A stretch of DNA of 64,000 nucleotides from Neocallimastix lanati (nom. inval.) (lineage: Eukaryota; Neocallimastigomycota; Neocallimastigomycetes; Neocallimastigales; Neocallimastigaceae). Below are positions 12,481 through 24,057 of the stretch, piece by piece. The notes under the pieces are model-generated. The model did no database searches. It was not told the origin of the DNA and saw only the letters and a list, made by a program, of their open reading frames with translations. The stretch is from contig JACVTC010000030.1 in NCBI GenBank assembly GCA_016946835.1, positions 1,340,501-1,404,500 of the forward strand, given 5' to 3'. Made by a program: the position numbers and the translations under genes. How positions within the stretch are numbered: the first letter of the stretch is position 1; every line of letters starts with the position of its first letter.

Positions 12481-13152
12481 ATATTAATTCTATTTATTTC
12501 ATAAATATATATCAAATGAAACACATATCCACATGTATTTAAAAAAATTTATTATATGTATGTTTTAAGTGTTTTAATCTATAATAGTTAAATAAGATAT
12601 ATAATATTCATATAATATATTTTAATTTATAATATAATGGTAAATTTTAAAATAGAAAATCAGAAATTAAAAATTATAAATATATTAATACTTTGATATC
12701 TTTTTTTTCTTTTTAATTAATTTTTTTTTTTATTTGATAATATTTTTTTTTTCATATTTATTAAACGTAAATAAAAATGAAAAAAAAAAAAAATAAAATA
12801 TTAATAAAATATTAAAAAATAAAATAATAATAATAAAATAATATTAAATAAAATAATAAAATTATATAATAAACTAAAAGAAAATAATAAATTATAATTT
12901 TATAAAAAATAAATTATTATCCTTAATTTAAGTTTATAAATAATAAGCTGTATATATAAGTATATTTTAATAAATTAATTATAATTAATTCAAAAGTAAT
13001 AAAAAAAATATAAATACAATTTCAATGAAATAATAAAATGTTCCAATTTTTGTATTGAATTTTTCTGGAAATTGAATAATTAACAAAAATAATTAAGTAT
13101 AAATAATAACACTCTCATAATAATAATAATAAGAAGAAGAAGAAATATAGCA

Positions 13153-14760
13153 ATGTTACAAAAAATAATTAAAAAATATAATTTTGGATTATGTTTAACC
13201 ATATTAGGGTTAACTCAATACTCCTATGGTCAGAAAAAAACAACACCACCACCGGGACCAGTTCCAACAAATGGCCCAGTTCCAACCGTCCAAAAAATAC
13301 CGGATCTTTCATTCCTAGATGATCCTTACTATTCATGTTTTAATATGCATGAGAGTTCTGTTTGTGAAGGTTACGACTTTTATATTCCAAATAATGGTTA
13401 TTATGGTGATCAATTCGGTACTGAAAGTGATAGTAGTTATATTCCGAATTTTGATAAATATACTAATGAGGATATTAATGAAAATAGTTCATACCTATTA
13501 GCTCTATGTCCAGATGCAAATATTAAACATAATACTCAATATGTTGCCTACAGAAATAGTGTTTATTGTGGAAGAATAATGTATTCACAAGGTAAATGGA
13601 AAATATATAATTTTAATTTTTTTTTTATTTTTTAATAAATTCAATTTTTTTATAATAAAAATATATTATTATTTAAGTTTAATTGGAAAAATTGAATTGA
13701 ATAATATAAATTGTTTTTAAAAATGTATTAAATTATATTTTAAGCTACTAATAATTTATTGGTATATTTTTCTTAATTTGTAAAAGCACGTTGGTGTAGA
13801 GAAAATGATGATAATATGAGAGCAAATCCACAGTTATCTCTATGTAAAAGTACTTGTATTGAATATGCAAATAGTATTGTTGATTATAGTCAAAATATAT
13901 GTAAAAATACAGACAATTCTGTTGCAGAACAAATAAAAAAAAATGTTATTGAACAATGGTGTAATATTTTTTCGGATGAAGCTGGTTGTATTAAGGGTGT
14001 GAAAACAGAAATTAAAAATTGTGGTAATTTACAATATATAATAATATAAATATATTCAAGATAATATTTTTTATTTTTATTCAAGATATTATTTTTTTTT
14101 AAATATATATTATTAATAATGAAGAAAAATAAATGAATAAATATATTTAATTATAATAATATATTATATCATAATAATAAATATTATTAATTATAAATTA
14201 TTAATTGTATATATAATAAGGATTTTTAAGTGCGACAATATCAAAAGAAGCCCAATCCTTTAATCCAAATAATTCATGCTGGAAAATTGAAGGAAAAATG
14301 GAAGAAATTCAAAGTCAAGCAAAAGAAGAATCTGAAAAAGAAATAAAAATGGGTGCAATTCATTGGAAAATAGTTTATCCAATTGGTGTAATAATTATAG
14401 TTTCAGCCATAACAGCATTTTTCTGGATGAAACAAAATAAAATATATCAGAGAGGATATATTGAACCAAAGTCACAATCGGAATACCAAATTATACCATC
14501 AAATGTAGAGCCTTCTCGTGACTATGTTGATGAAGATTATATCAAAACTATACTTGAATCACCACATGCCACTTTAACAAGAAATTCATCGTTTGCTGTT
14601 AGAAATAGAGACAATATTAGAAGTTCAGGAAAAAAAGATAATGTGAATGTAGTATATATGATTGCCTTATATAACTATCATCCAAAAATGGAAGATGAAT
14701 TAGAATTAACAGCTGGTGATCGTGTTCGTGTAGAACATCAATATAATGATGGGTAAGTTT

Positions 14761-14791
<31 letters not shown>

Positions 14792-15103
14792 TCTTTTTTA
14801 TTATTATTTTCTTTTAAAAAATTTTTTTAAAAAAAATATATATATATTATTATTATTAAATATATTAATGAATTTCTAAAATATATATATATATATATAT
14901 GAAATAATAAATTTAGTTGGGGTGCTGGTATTAATGAAAATACTCAAAAGTTTGGTACATTCCCATTAATTTGTTGTTCTGAAAATATTTCCTTGAATGA
15001 TACAACATTACCAGAACGTAAAGCATCTACTTTAAGATCTAGAAATAATACTATTCGTAGTAAAGGACCATCCCCATTAACAGATGATGATAATGAAAAT
15101 TAA
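13153..15103 (+). CDS. Type I membrane protein with C-terminal SH3 (gene B', paralogue of B)
   Basis: Four exons: 13153-13591, 13787-14023, 14221-14752 and 14917-15103. They total 1395 nt, 464 residues. Exons 2 and 3 have the same lengths as in gene B (237 and 532 nt). A signal peptide (about residues 1-26) is followed by a Pro/Thr-rich spacer (KKTTPPPGPVPTNGPVPTV) that B lacks. The Cys-rich ectodomain contains SVYCGRIMYSQ, ARWC and CKSTCIEYANS. The transmembrane helix is IVYPIGVIIIVSAITAFFW (about 276-294). The SH3 domain spans about 369-427: ALYNYHPKMEDELEL, GDRVRVEHQYNDG, W and GTFPLICC. The cytosolic tail ends with Asp/Asn residues. A role as a surface receptor or adaptor that recruits Pro-rich cytosolic partners is inferred from the domain order. 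Confidence 0.9.
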
Positions 15104-15810
15104 TATAATGAATAGTTAATTTAAAATAAAAATAAATTAAAAATTAATATCATATTCCCATAATTTATTATAAAATATACAAACAATAAAATAAAAATAT
15201 AATTTAATGATAATTATATGATTAGATAGACTTTTTAATTTTAATTTTTTTTTTTTTTTTATTATTAACTATTTTTTTACTATTTATATTATTATATTTA
15301 ATAAAACAAAATGTTTTTCATTAAATGATCTATTTATTATTTTTAATTAAAAATAACAATTTATTATTATTTAATCTATATAAATTTTTTTATTATCTAA
15401 AAATTTATAATACAAAAAAAAATTACATTATATTAATACATAAATTAAATAAAATATATAAAAATAAATAATAATTTTAATATAAAATAAAAGTAAAAAA
15501 AAAAAAAAAAAATAAAAAATAAAAAATAACTTGTTATAATTTATCCACAATAACAAAATATTATATATATGTATATATTTATATAAATATAATCATCCAA
15601 AATTATATCAGTTAAAAATAAATTATAATATATAATACCATAATATAAAAATAAAAAAAAATCTTTTTTTTTTTTTTTTTTCTTTTTTTTACTAATTATG
15701 AATTGTGATATTTAAGATAAAAAAACGTTTTATTAGTTTCACTTGTTACAATTTCCTAGTCTAAAAAAAATTAGTAAAGAATAAAAATAGTAATAACTTG
15801 TTATAATTTA

Positions 15811-16003
<193 letters not shown>

Positions 16004-16767
16004 CGTTGTTTTAAAAAATAAGGTATAAAACCCACTTAACTTTTATAATAAATAAAGTTTTTAAGTTTTTTGAAATTTTTTAATAGTTTTATTTATTTTA
16101 TTATAATGGAATTAATTATTATATATATTATTAATATAAAAATTTAAATGATTAACAAAGTTTTGATGTTACACGAAAACATTTTTCAATTTTTTTATCC
16201 TTTAACATAACAATAAATTCAAACATGATCAACTTTAATTAATAATGAAAATGTTTACTAAAATATAAAAAAAAAATGAAAATAAAAAATAAGAAATTTA
16301 ATTATGATAATAAATAAAAAAAATTAAAAATTAAAAATTTAATTTATATATTCTATTTATTATGCATTTATATATTAATATTTATATTTATATATTTATA
16401 TATTTATATATTTATATATTTATATTTATATTTATTTTATTTTTCTTTAAATATATTTCTTATATTTATTCTTTATTCTTTTTCATTAATATTTTTGATC
16501 TTTTAATAATTTTAAATTGATAAAAGTAAAATGGATGTTTTATTTTTTATTTCTATGGAAAAAAAAAATTTGCATTTATTAATATGCAATAAATTATTTA
16601 GAATAAAAAAAATTTAAAACAATTTTATTACATTTGTATAATTTAATATTGAAAATATATTGGTAATTAATTATTTATTATATTAAAATATATATTTAAC
16701 AATAATTTCATTTTACATAATTAAAAAAATTAAAAAATTAATGATTAATAATATACAGTATATAATA

Positions 16768-16965
16768 TATAATAAATAATAAATAATAAATAATAAATAA
16801 TAAATAATAAATAATAAATAATAAATAATAAATAATAAATATTAAATAATAAATAATAAATAATAAATAATAAATAATAAATAATAAATAATAAATAATA
16901 AATAATAAATAATAAATAATAAATAATAAATAATAAATAATAAATAATAAATAATAAATAATAAT
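16768..16965 (-). repeat. (TAAATAA)n heptanucleotide array, inverted relative to 12118-12480
   Basis: About 28 units of AATAAAT/TAAATAA. This is the exact reverse complement of the TTATTTA arrays at 11525-11650 and 12118-12480. The two sets therefore flank gene B' as an inverted pair. Confidence 0.9.
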
Positions 16966-17443
16966 ATATTATTATATATTTTAAATATTAATTAAAATAA
17001 TATTTTTTTAGTTAAATAATAAAATAATTATTTTTAACTTTGGATAAAGAAGTTAAAACTTTAATAGAAAAAATTGTAAATAGTAGTAAATAATAGTATA
17101 TAATAGATATAATGAAACAATTTCAAAATTTATATTTAAAATAATTATAGAGAAAATAAAAAGCATTAGATAATTATTTATTAGATAGAAACATTAATTT
17201 AAGAATATATAAATAACTATATATATTAACTTATTCTTTTAAAAAAATTGTAAATAACTACAAATACAATTAAATATATAAATATTAAAGATTTAATTTT
17301 TAAATAATTATTTAAATAAACGTTCAAAAATAATAGTATTCATAATAAAAAATTTATAATAATATTAATAATAATAATAATACAATTAAAATAAATTTAA
17401 ATGCAATAAAAAATATATATTTAATTTTTCATAGAAATTCAAA

Positions 17444-17649
17444 ATGTACAAATATATAATTCAATTAATACTTTCGGTTCTTCTAATAAATATCACTAAT
17501 ACCAGAGTTATATATGTTTTAAATCATGCTGAAAAACCTGGTGAAGGTGTAATGGATTCAACTATAGATGGTGGTGAAACAATGTCATCAATGGAAGGAC
17601 TTGGTCATAAACCAGATGGTTTAGTATGTTTTAGATAATAATATTATAA

Positions 17650-17681
<32 letters not shown>

Positions 17682-17698
17682 TAAAATAATATTTCTTT

Positions 17699-17730
<32 letters not shown>

Positions 17731-18605
17731 GAAAAAAAGGTATACAAGATAAAATGCTAATATTTAATTTAATTAAAAATTATTATTATATTAAAAAGGG
17801 TTATACTGGAATGCTTCGTACAATATGTATGATGGATAATTTTGGACCAAATGCACCACCTTATCGACAACCAAAAAGAATATTTATTCAACATTTTATG
17901 TATCAAAATAATGGTGATTTTATTCGTAAGTAGAAAAAAAAAAATAAAATAAATTAAAATAATTATAATAAAATTAAAATTAAAAAAAATAGTATTATAT
18001 AAATTATTATATATTATATAAAATATAATTTAATTTATAATAAAATAAATAAAAAAGTAAATATTATATATATATATAATAAATAATAAAAATTAATAAT
18101 GTTGAATATATATTTATAATAATTTTATATTAAAAGATAATGGTAAACGTGGACATCATACATCTCGTCGTATGGTAATATATTTTTTAAATCATTATTA
18201 TATATATAAAAATATTATTTATTTAAAATTAATAATCTACTAATTTTCATTATTATTATTATTATTATTATTATAATTATTATTGTGATTATGATAATTT
18301 TTAATTATTTTATTTTAAAATTTATTTTAAATCAACATTTTGATTAAATGAAAAATTAAAAAAAAAATAAAAATAATTATAATAAAAAATAATAAAAAAA
18401 ATAATAAATAATAAATAAAGTATCATCAAACTTACGCATTAGCTAGAGCACTTGGTATTGATTTAGATAAAGAATTATGCTGTGGAGGTAGTTATGATGA
18501 TATTGTTGGATATATAAATTCTTTACCACCCGAAGATGATCCAGTTTTAATTGTTAACCAACACTCTGTTGTAAGAATTATCATTAATATTAAGTTATAT
18601 ATATA

Positions 18606-18667
<62 letters not shown>

Positions 18668-19321
18668 TATTATTTTATTTATGTATAAAAAATTTATCAT
18701 TAATATATATTCATATATAAATTATTTCATTTTACAATTTAATATTTGATATAAAAACAAAATAAAAAAAAAAAGTGTAATCATGTTATTCAATCATTAT
18801 ATCAAACATATGGACATCCTCCACCAGAAAATTTCGGTAAAGAACCAGGGGTTGTAAGAACTCTTATTGATGGTCAAATTGTTGAAGAATGGTATATGTG
18901 TTGTCCAGCTATTTCTGGTTGTAAATGTACCGATCAAAGTATTACTCCAGATTGGGCGAAAGGTCGTACTTTTGCAGCCCCAAAACCTCCATTACCTTTA
19001 GATGTTCAATATCCATCATATATATATACGCCAGTTAATTTAAGAAGTCCTATTGGATGGAGTTATGGTGCCGTCCTTAGAAAACGTGGACTTTGGAGTG
19101 GTGAAGAATGTATTAATGAAGATATTGTTAAGCCTGTAGCTAATTTAACCAAAAGAAGTGATTTTATAAAGAAGGATTCTCAACAATCTCAAAATAATAC
19201 TATCAATAATGATCCTGATGATCCAATAGAAAAGAATGGTACCACATTCAATTCATCTATTATCTCTTCGTTCACTTTATTGTTTTTTACACTTTTTATG
19301 GTTCGTCAATTATTCTTTTAA
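17444..19321 (+). CDS. Histidine-phosphatase-like GPI-anchored ectoprotein (gene A', paralogue of A)
   Basis: Five exons: 17444-17623, 17799-17925, 18137-18174, 18421-18570 and 18776-19321. They total 1041 nt, 346 residues. Donors are GTATGT, GTAAGT, GTAATA and GTAAGA, and internal exon sizes equal those of gene A. A signal peptide (MYKYIIQLILSVLLINITNT) precedes VIYVLNHAEKPGEG, the first active-site His being His28. Later motifs are GYTGMLRTICMMDNFGP, GKRGHHTSRRMYHQTYALA, ALGIDLDKELCCGG, and LIVNQH (His163). Asn27 replaces the Arg normally preceding the catalytic His. The Cys-rich C-terminal half (YMCCPAISGCKC) is followed by a Ser/Asn-rich stretch and a hydrophobic terminus consistent with a GPI signal. 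Unlike A, it lies downstream of its B partner on the same strand rather than divergent from it. Confidence 0.88.
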
Positions 19322-19355
19322 TAATAATAATTAAAAGGAAAATAAAATATAAAAA

Positions 19356-19386
<31 letters not shown>

Positions 19387-19740
19387 AAAGGGAAAAAAGA
19401 AAAGGAAAAATATATATATATATATATATTTTTTTTTTTTGCTTTTTTTCTTTACATCTATTATTATTATATATAATATATAATATTTCTATAAGCAAAA
19501 AGGGGGAAAATTAATAATGATTTAATTTTTTTTTTATTATTATTATTATTTTTTTTTTTATTATTATTATTTTTATAACTTATTAGTATTAGTATTATTA
19601 TAATTAATGCTTAATCTTTTTATTTATAATAATATATATATATATTATTTTATTTTATTTTATTCTCGTTAAAATAAAAAAACCATAATCTATTGCTTCA
19701 ATTTGAAAATTTAATATAATATAAAAATAAAAATAATATA

Positions 19741-19797
<57 letters not shown>

Positions 19798-19853
19798 TTT
19801 ATTTTTTATTATATTATAATTTTTTTTTATTTTTTTTTTATTTTAATCTATTT

Positions 19854-19896
<43 letters not shown>

Positions 19897-20349
19897 TTAT
19901 TTTTTATAATATTAATATTAATAATTATTTAATAATAAATATTATAAAAAAAAAATTTTTTTTTTATTATTATTCTATATTTTTTTTTATTATCTTTAAA
20001 TAAAAAAAAAAAAAAAAAAATCGTTGTTGTTTTATAGATTATAATAAAAATAAAATAGAATTAAAAAAAAAAAAAAAAATTGACATAATAAATTAAAAAA
20101 AAAAATAAAAATAAAAATAAAAAAATAGTAATAATAAAAAATAATAAAATAAAATAAAATAAAATAAAAAAAATAAAAAAATAAAAAATAAAAAATATAT
20201 ATCTTTGTACTATAATATATAATAGAAAAATAGAAAAATATATATATATATATGTTTATGAAATTAAATGAAATAGGTTATGATAAAAAAAAAAAAAATT
20301 AGAAATTAAAATTAAAAGTAAAATTAAGAATTAATTATTAAACTTTATT
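19322..20349. other. AT-rich spacer
   Basis: No gene was found. The interval holds (ATT)n at about 19740-19797, poly(T) at about 19857-19889, several poly(A) runs and (TAAAA)n near 20145-20170. It separates gene A' from the retroelement-rich zone. Confidence 0.5.
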
Positions 20350-20679
20350 AATATAAAATTGATAAAGTAATTACGATTTACAAAATTTATGCTATTAAAC
20401 CCAGCTCATTTCGATTTACAAAATTTATGAAAAATACATGAGTTTATATGCAAATTATGGCTTATGTTAAATACAATGAAGTTTATTACAATGAAATTAA
20501 ATAATGAAATGTAATACAACAAGAAAATAAATTTTGAAAATATATTTTAAATTTTAATTTTTTTCGATTATATAAATAATAAGTTTTTGTCTTTCTTGTA
20601 TTAGCTGTATGCTTTTTGAGATATTGAATAGTTATATCTTTGGTTTTCCACATTAATTCAAAGGATAAAATCAATTGGG

Positions 20680-22040
20680 TTACATTTTGAAATTTTTATA
20701 TTTATATATAATTGCTTTTATAGTTTCTTTTATATTGTTGTCGTTACCCGTTATTGTCATATCGTCAATGTAAAGTCCAACAATACATGATATTTTACCG
20801 TTTTTTACCTTTTTAAACACACATGGTTCTGAAATGAGCTGAATAAATCCATTTTCCTTCAAATGTTTAATAGTAGTTTCATTCCACTGGCGGCCTGATT
20901 GTTTCAAACCATAGAGAGCCTTATTGAGCTTCCAAAAATTCTTGATTATAATTCATGTCACCAGGAAGAATGGTTATAATTATTTCTTTGTTAAGGCTTG
21001 CATTAATGTATGTGGATTTTATATCAAGTTGATGAGTATTCCATTTGTTCTTAGCGGCTAAAGCTAAAATCAATTTTAAACTATCTATATTCAAAGTTGG
21101 GGAGAAAGTTAATTCATAATCAAAGCCCCTTACTTGATTGAAACCTCTAGCGACTAACCTAACCATGTATTTCGTAATATTATTGTTTCCATCCTTTTTT
21201 ATATTGAAAACCCATTTAGTAGATACAGATTTCTTTCCTGGAGGAATGGTTGTTACAAAAGTCATAATATTGTTTGTGTAAAGATTTTCTAATTCATTAT
21301 TAATAACGTCTAACCATTGTTCTTTGTCCTTTCCTTTTGTTGCATCGTTGAATGTAAGTGGGTGTAACGAGTTTAATATTTGAGATTTCTTTGTAAATAC
21401 TGTCAGAATCATGTTTCTTTATTGCTTCATTTGTAAGTGGAGATCCTGGTCTCTTCATGGGGAGGGTTGTTATGATGTAATTCATCTGGTCGTTGCTTTT
21501 TCGAATTGTCAACATCCGGGATATTGGATTTCTTATCATTAACTTTATTATACTTTCTTTCGGTTGGTTTATTAAATATATATTGTCTTTCGTTGGGTTT
21601 CTTATTTGCTATTTGTGGATTTTCATTGGTTTTTCTTTTAAGTGGAAGAAAAATCGAAACTATGTCTTCTAATGGAATTATCATGATTAATGTTGTGGTT
21701 GATATTGAAATTACTGTCTGGAGATAATTTGAATGATTGAAAATCGTAAATAATATCTTCCATATTGTCTTGTAAATCTTGAGAAGATTTTTCATAATTG
21801 TTACAGTAAATTACCTTTTGTCGATATTATTATTGGAGAAATGATTTGAAGTACTGTTTGAATCGATTATACCTTGATGCTTATCCATACTAAATTGATT
21901 AAAAGTTAGATTGTTGTCAATGTTGTTATTTTCTTTGTAGACTTGAGAACCTGAAAAGATATCGCTGATCTTGTCCTGTACATCGTTTGGGAAAATTGGT
22001 AAACGGTAGTATTCCAAATCAGAATTAATGTTTTTCATTT
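20680..22040 (-). pseudogene. Decayed Ty1/copia pol fragment 1 (linker + reverse transcriptase)
   Basis: Three frames on the minus strand carry consecutive pieces of copia pol. 22040-21811 and 21795-21427 encode a low-complexity Asn/Lys-rich linker, as found between integrase and RT. 21412-20921 encodes RT from the EQWLDVINNELENLY region through STKWVFNIKKDG, RLVARGFNQVRGFDYELTF and HQLDIKSTYINASLNKEI. 20907-20680 resumes with KQSGRQWNETTIKHL and the catalytic GLYIDDM motif. Frameshifts separate the pieces. RNase H and a 3' LTR are missing, so this copy is truncated downstream. It resembles the intact element at 31907 at the family level but is clearly diverged. Confidence 0.8.
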
Positions 22041-22239
22041 TTGTTTGTGATATTTACTGTTTGTAGTTCGTCAAAAAGCTGCTTCTCTTACAGAGAGTAT
22101 GCTGTAATTGTGATAATCCATGATTTTATAGCAATGAGATTTAAAATTAATGCCTAAAAATATACTAAATAATTTTATTTAATACATAAAATTTATATAT
22201 AATTAACTTCAATAATTATAGTTATTCAATTAGTTTAAC

Positions 22240-22760
22240 TTTAAATAATTTCTTTTATTATTAAATGCAATAATAATTCCCAAAATGTAAATATATATAA
22301 TTAACATATAATAAAAATCTACAAAGTGTAGCTATATGTAAAATTAAAATATATAAAGTTTGACCAAAAATATATTAAATTATTAAAAGTTTTGATCATA
22401 GTTAAAAGGCCGTTCTAAAAATGACAGCTGATTATAATGAAAAGAAATTATAAATAAATAAAATATAAAGTTATTATTATTTAAAAATTAAAAGTTATAT
22501 CATATATAAACATTCTTTTAAAGTTAGAAATCCACTAAAAAGGATAACACACACAAATAAAAATTTTATTAAAAAAAAAAAAAAGTTCTTTTTAATTATA
22601 ATAATTTATATGTATTATTTTTATTTCATAGAATAAAAAATTTTTTTTCTAAGTTCTTTTTATATTTATACATTAAATTTATAATATATTATATTTTTGA
22701 TTTATAATTGGATGAAATATAAATTTAATAATTTAAATAGAGTAATATTTGTTTCTAACA
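22240..22760 (-). repeat. LTR (left edge uncertain) of decayed copia copy 2
   Basis: On the minus strand the LTR starts TGTTAGAAAC at 22760, directly after a purine tract (TGAGGGGGAA, 22761-22770). The inner part (about 22270-22520) is similar, in the same orientation, to sequence at about 39430-39640, including the shared GGCCGTTC and GATCAAAAGTT-like segments. That marks it as a dispersed LTR family. The left boundary is not resolved. Confidence 0.6.
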
Positions 22761-24057
22761 TTCCCCCTCAATTATTACTTCTTATTTAATTATTCTAAAG
22801 TTATAACTGACTATAATATTAACTTTATATTATTGTTGAATGGTTATCATTGGTTTTCATTAATAGCAAATTTCTGAACCTATTCATAGTTGTATTGTTA
22901 AGATTTTAGTAAATTCGTCTACAGGAATAAGTTGTAATCTTATGTACTTTAGTTTTATTCTCTTACTTCTTATTATATTTTCTTACTCTAATATAGTGTA
23001 CCCTGATGTCTATGTGTTTTATTCCTGGATTAATAGTTTGGTTTTCATCATTATGGATGGCAGCCTTATTATCAGTATTTATTTCAATGTTGTTTATTTC
23101 GTAATTTAGCTCGTTAAGTAGATTTAAATGCCATATGCAATGGTATTGAATGAACTCCTCGTTCCACTCCTTGCCGCTTTGTCTAAGACCATAAATGGCT
23201 TTGTAAAGTCTCCAATAACATTTTCCGTAATCAGAATGTCCTTTGGGAGGTTTCATTAATACTTTTTCCATTAAATGAGTGTTTAGATATGCTGCATTAA
23301 CCTAAATTTGATACATATTGAATTCATTTTGTGTCGCAAGTGCTGTAAAAATTCTTATTGAGACCATTCTCAAGGTAGGGGAGAAGATTTCGTGGTAATA
23401 AATTCCTTTCTGTAGTGTGTAGTCTTTTGTTACCAATCTGGATTTTCTTTTTAAGATTTCTCCTTTATGGTTTTTTTATTTATATTTAAATGCCCACCTT
23501 GATGAAACCACATTCACACTGTTAGGAACTGTTTCAAACAGATTCATATACGTCTAACATTTTCATATTATTTAATTCTTGATTAATGGATTTTAACTAT
23601 CCTTCTTTGTCATTTCAGTTATATTTATCGTCATAATTAATTGGTTCTCTTAATGTAATATTTGATTTGTGTTTTTTGAATGGCTTTTATTCAAAGTTGT
23701 ATGAGGGATGTTTTCTTTTTGTATAATTATTTACACTTGGAATGACGTTAATGTTTTGTTTAGATTGATTTTCAGAATCGTGTGAAAGAAGAGTATTATT
23801 TTTACTTTATTGTTAATGTTGGAATCGGAAGTACTGGTATGAATGGTTTTGGTTTTGTTTGTATTGTTTGTTTTTATGTTTCTTTTATTAGTATTATCAT
23901 ACTTTGATAGGTTGACTGAGTTGGGATTTGATGATTCATTATTGATAGGAATATTGATTACCAAAAAAAAAAATAAAATAAAACTAAAGATAAAAAAGAG
24001 AGAAAGCTTGGAGAAAAAGAATTTATAATTTTTAAAGATACTGAGGAGAAAATACAA
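22761..24057 (-). pseudogene. Decayed copia pol fragment 2 (RT fused by deletion to RNase H end)
   Basis: Minus-strand frames show RT pieces. Around 23210-23150 is YKAIYGLRQSGKEWNEEF, which then jumps directly into the end of RNase H (YEINNIEINTDNKAAIHNDE, IKHIDIRVHYIRV). The RT catalytic core and most of RNase H have therefore been deleted. Farther upstream, frame-broken RT N-terminal segments are visible to about 23640, and Asn/Thr-rich linker sequence extends to about 24057. The purine tract and LTR follow at 22770-22240. Confidence 0.72.

Larger units (their letters stand above)
10916..13152. other. AT-rich spacer upstream of gene B'
   Basis: No gene was found. The interval is dominated by the heptanucleotide arrays listed separately, plus AT-rich unique sequence. 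Open frames at 11282-11557 and 12039-12542 are translations of the array and of A/T noise (I/Y/L/F only) and are not genes. Confidence 0.5.

Noticed and set aside
12039-12542. 167-codon plus-strand frame of repeated YYLLFII
   Set aside because: The heptanucleotide array is open in all three frames, so the frame carries no coding evidence.
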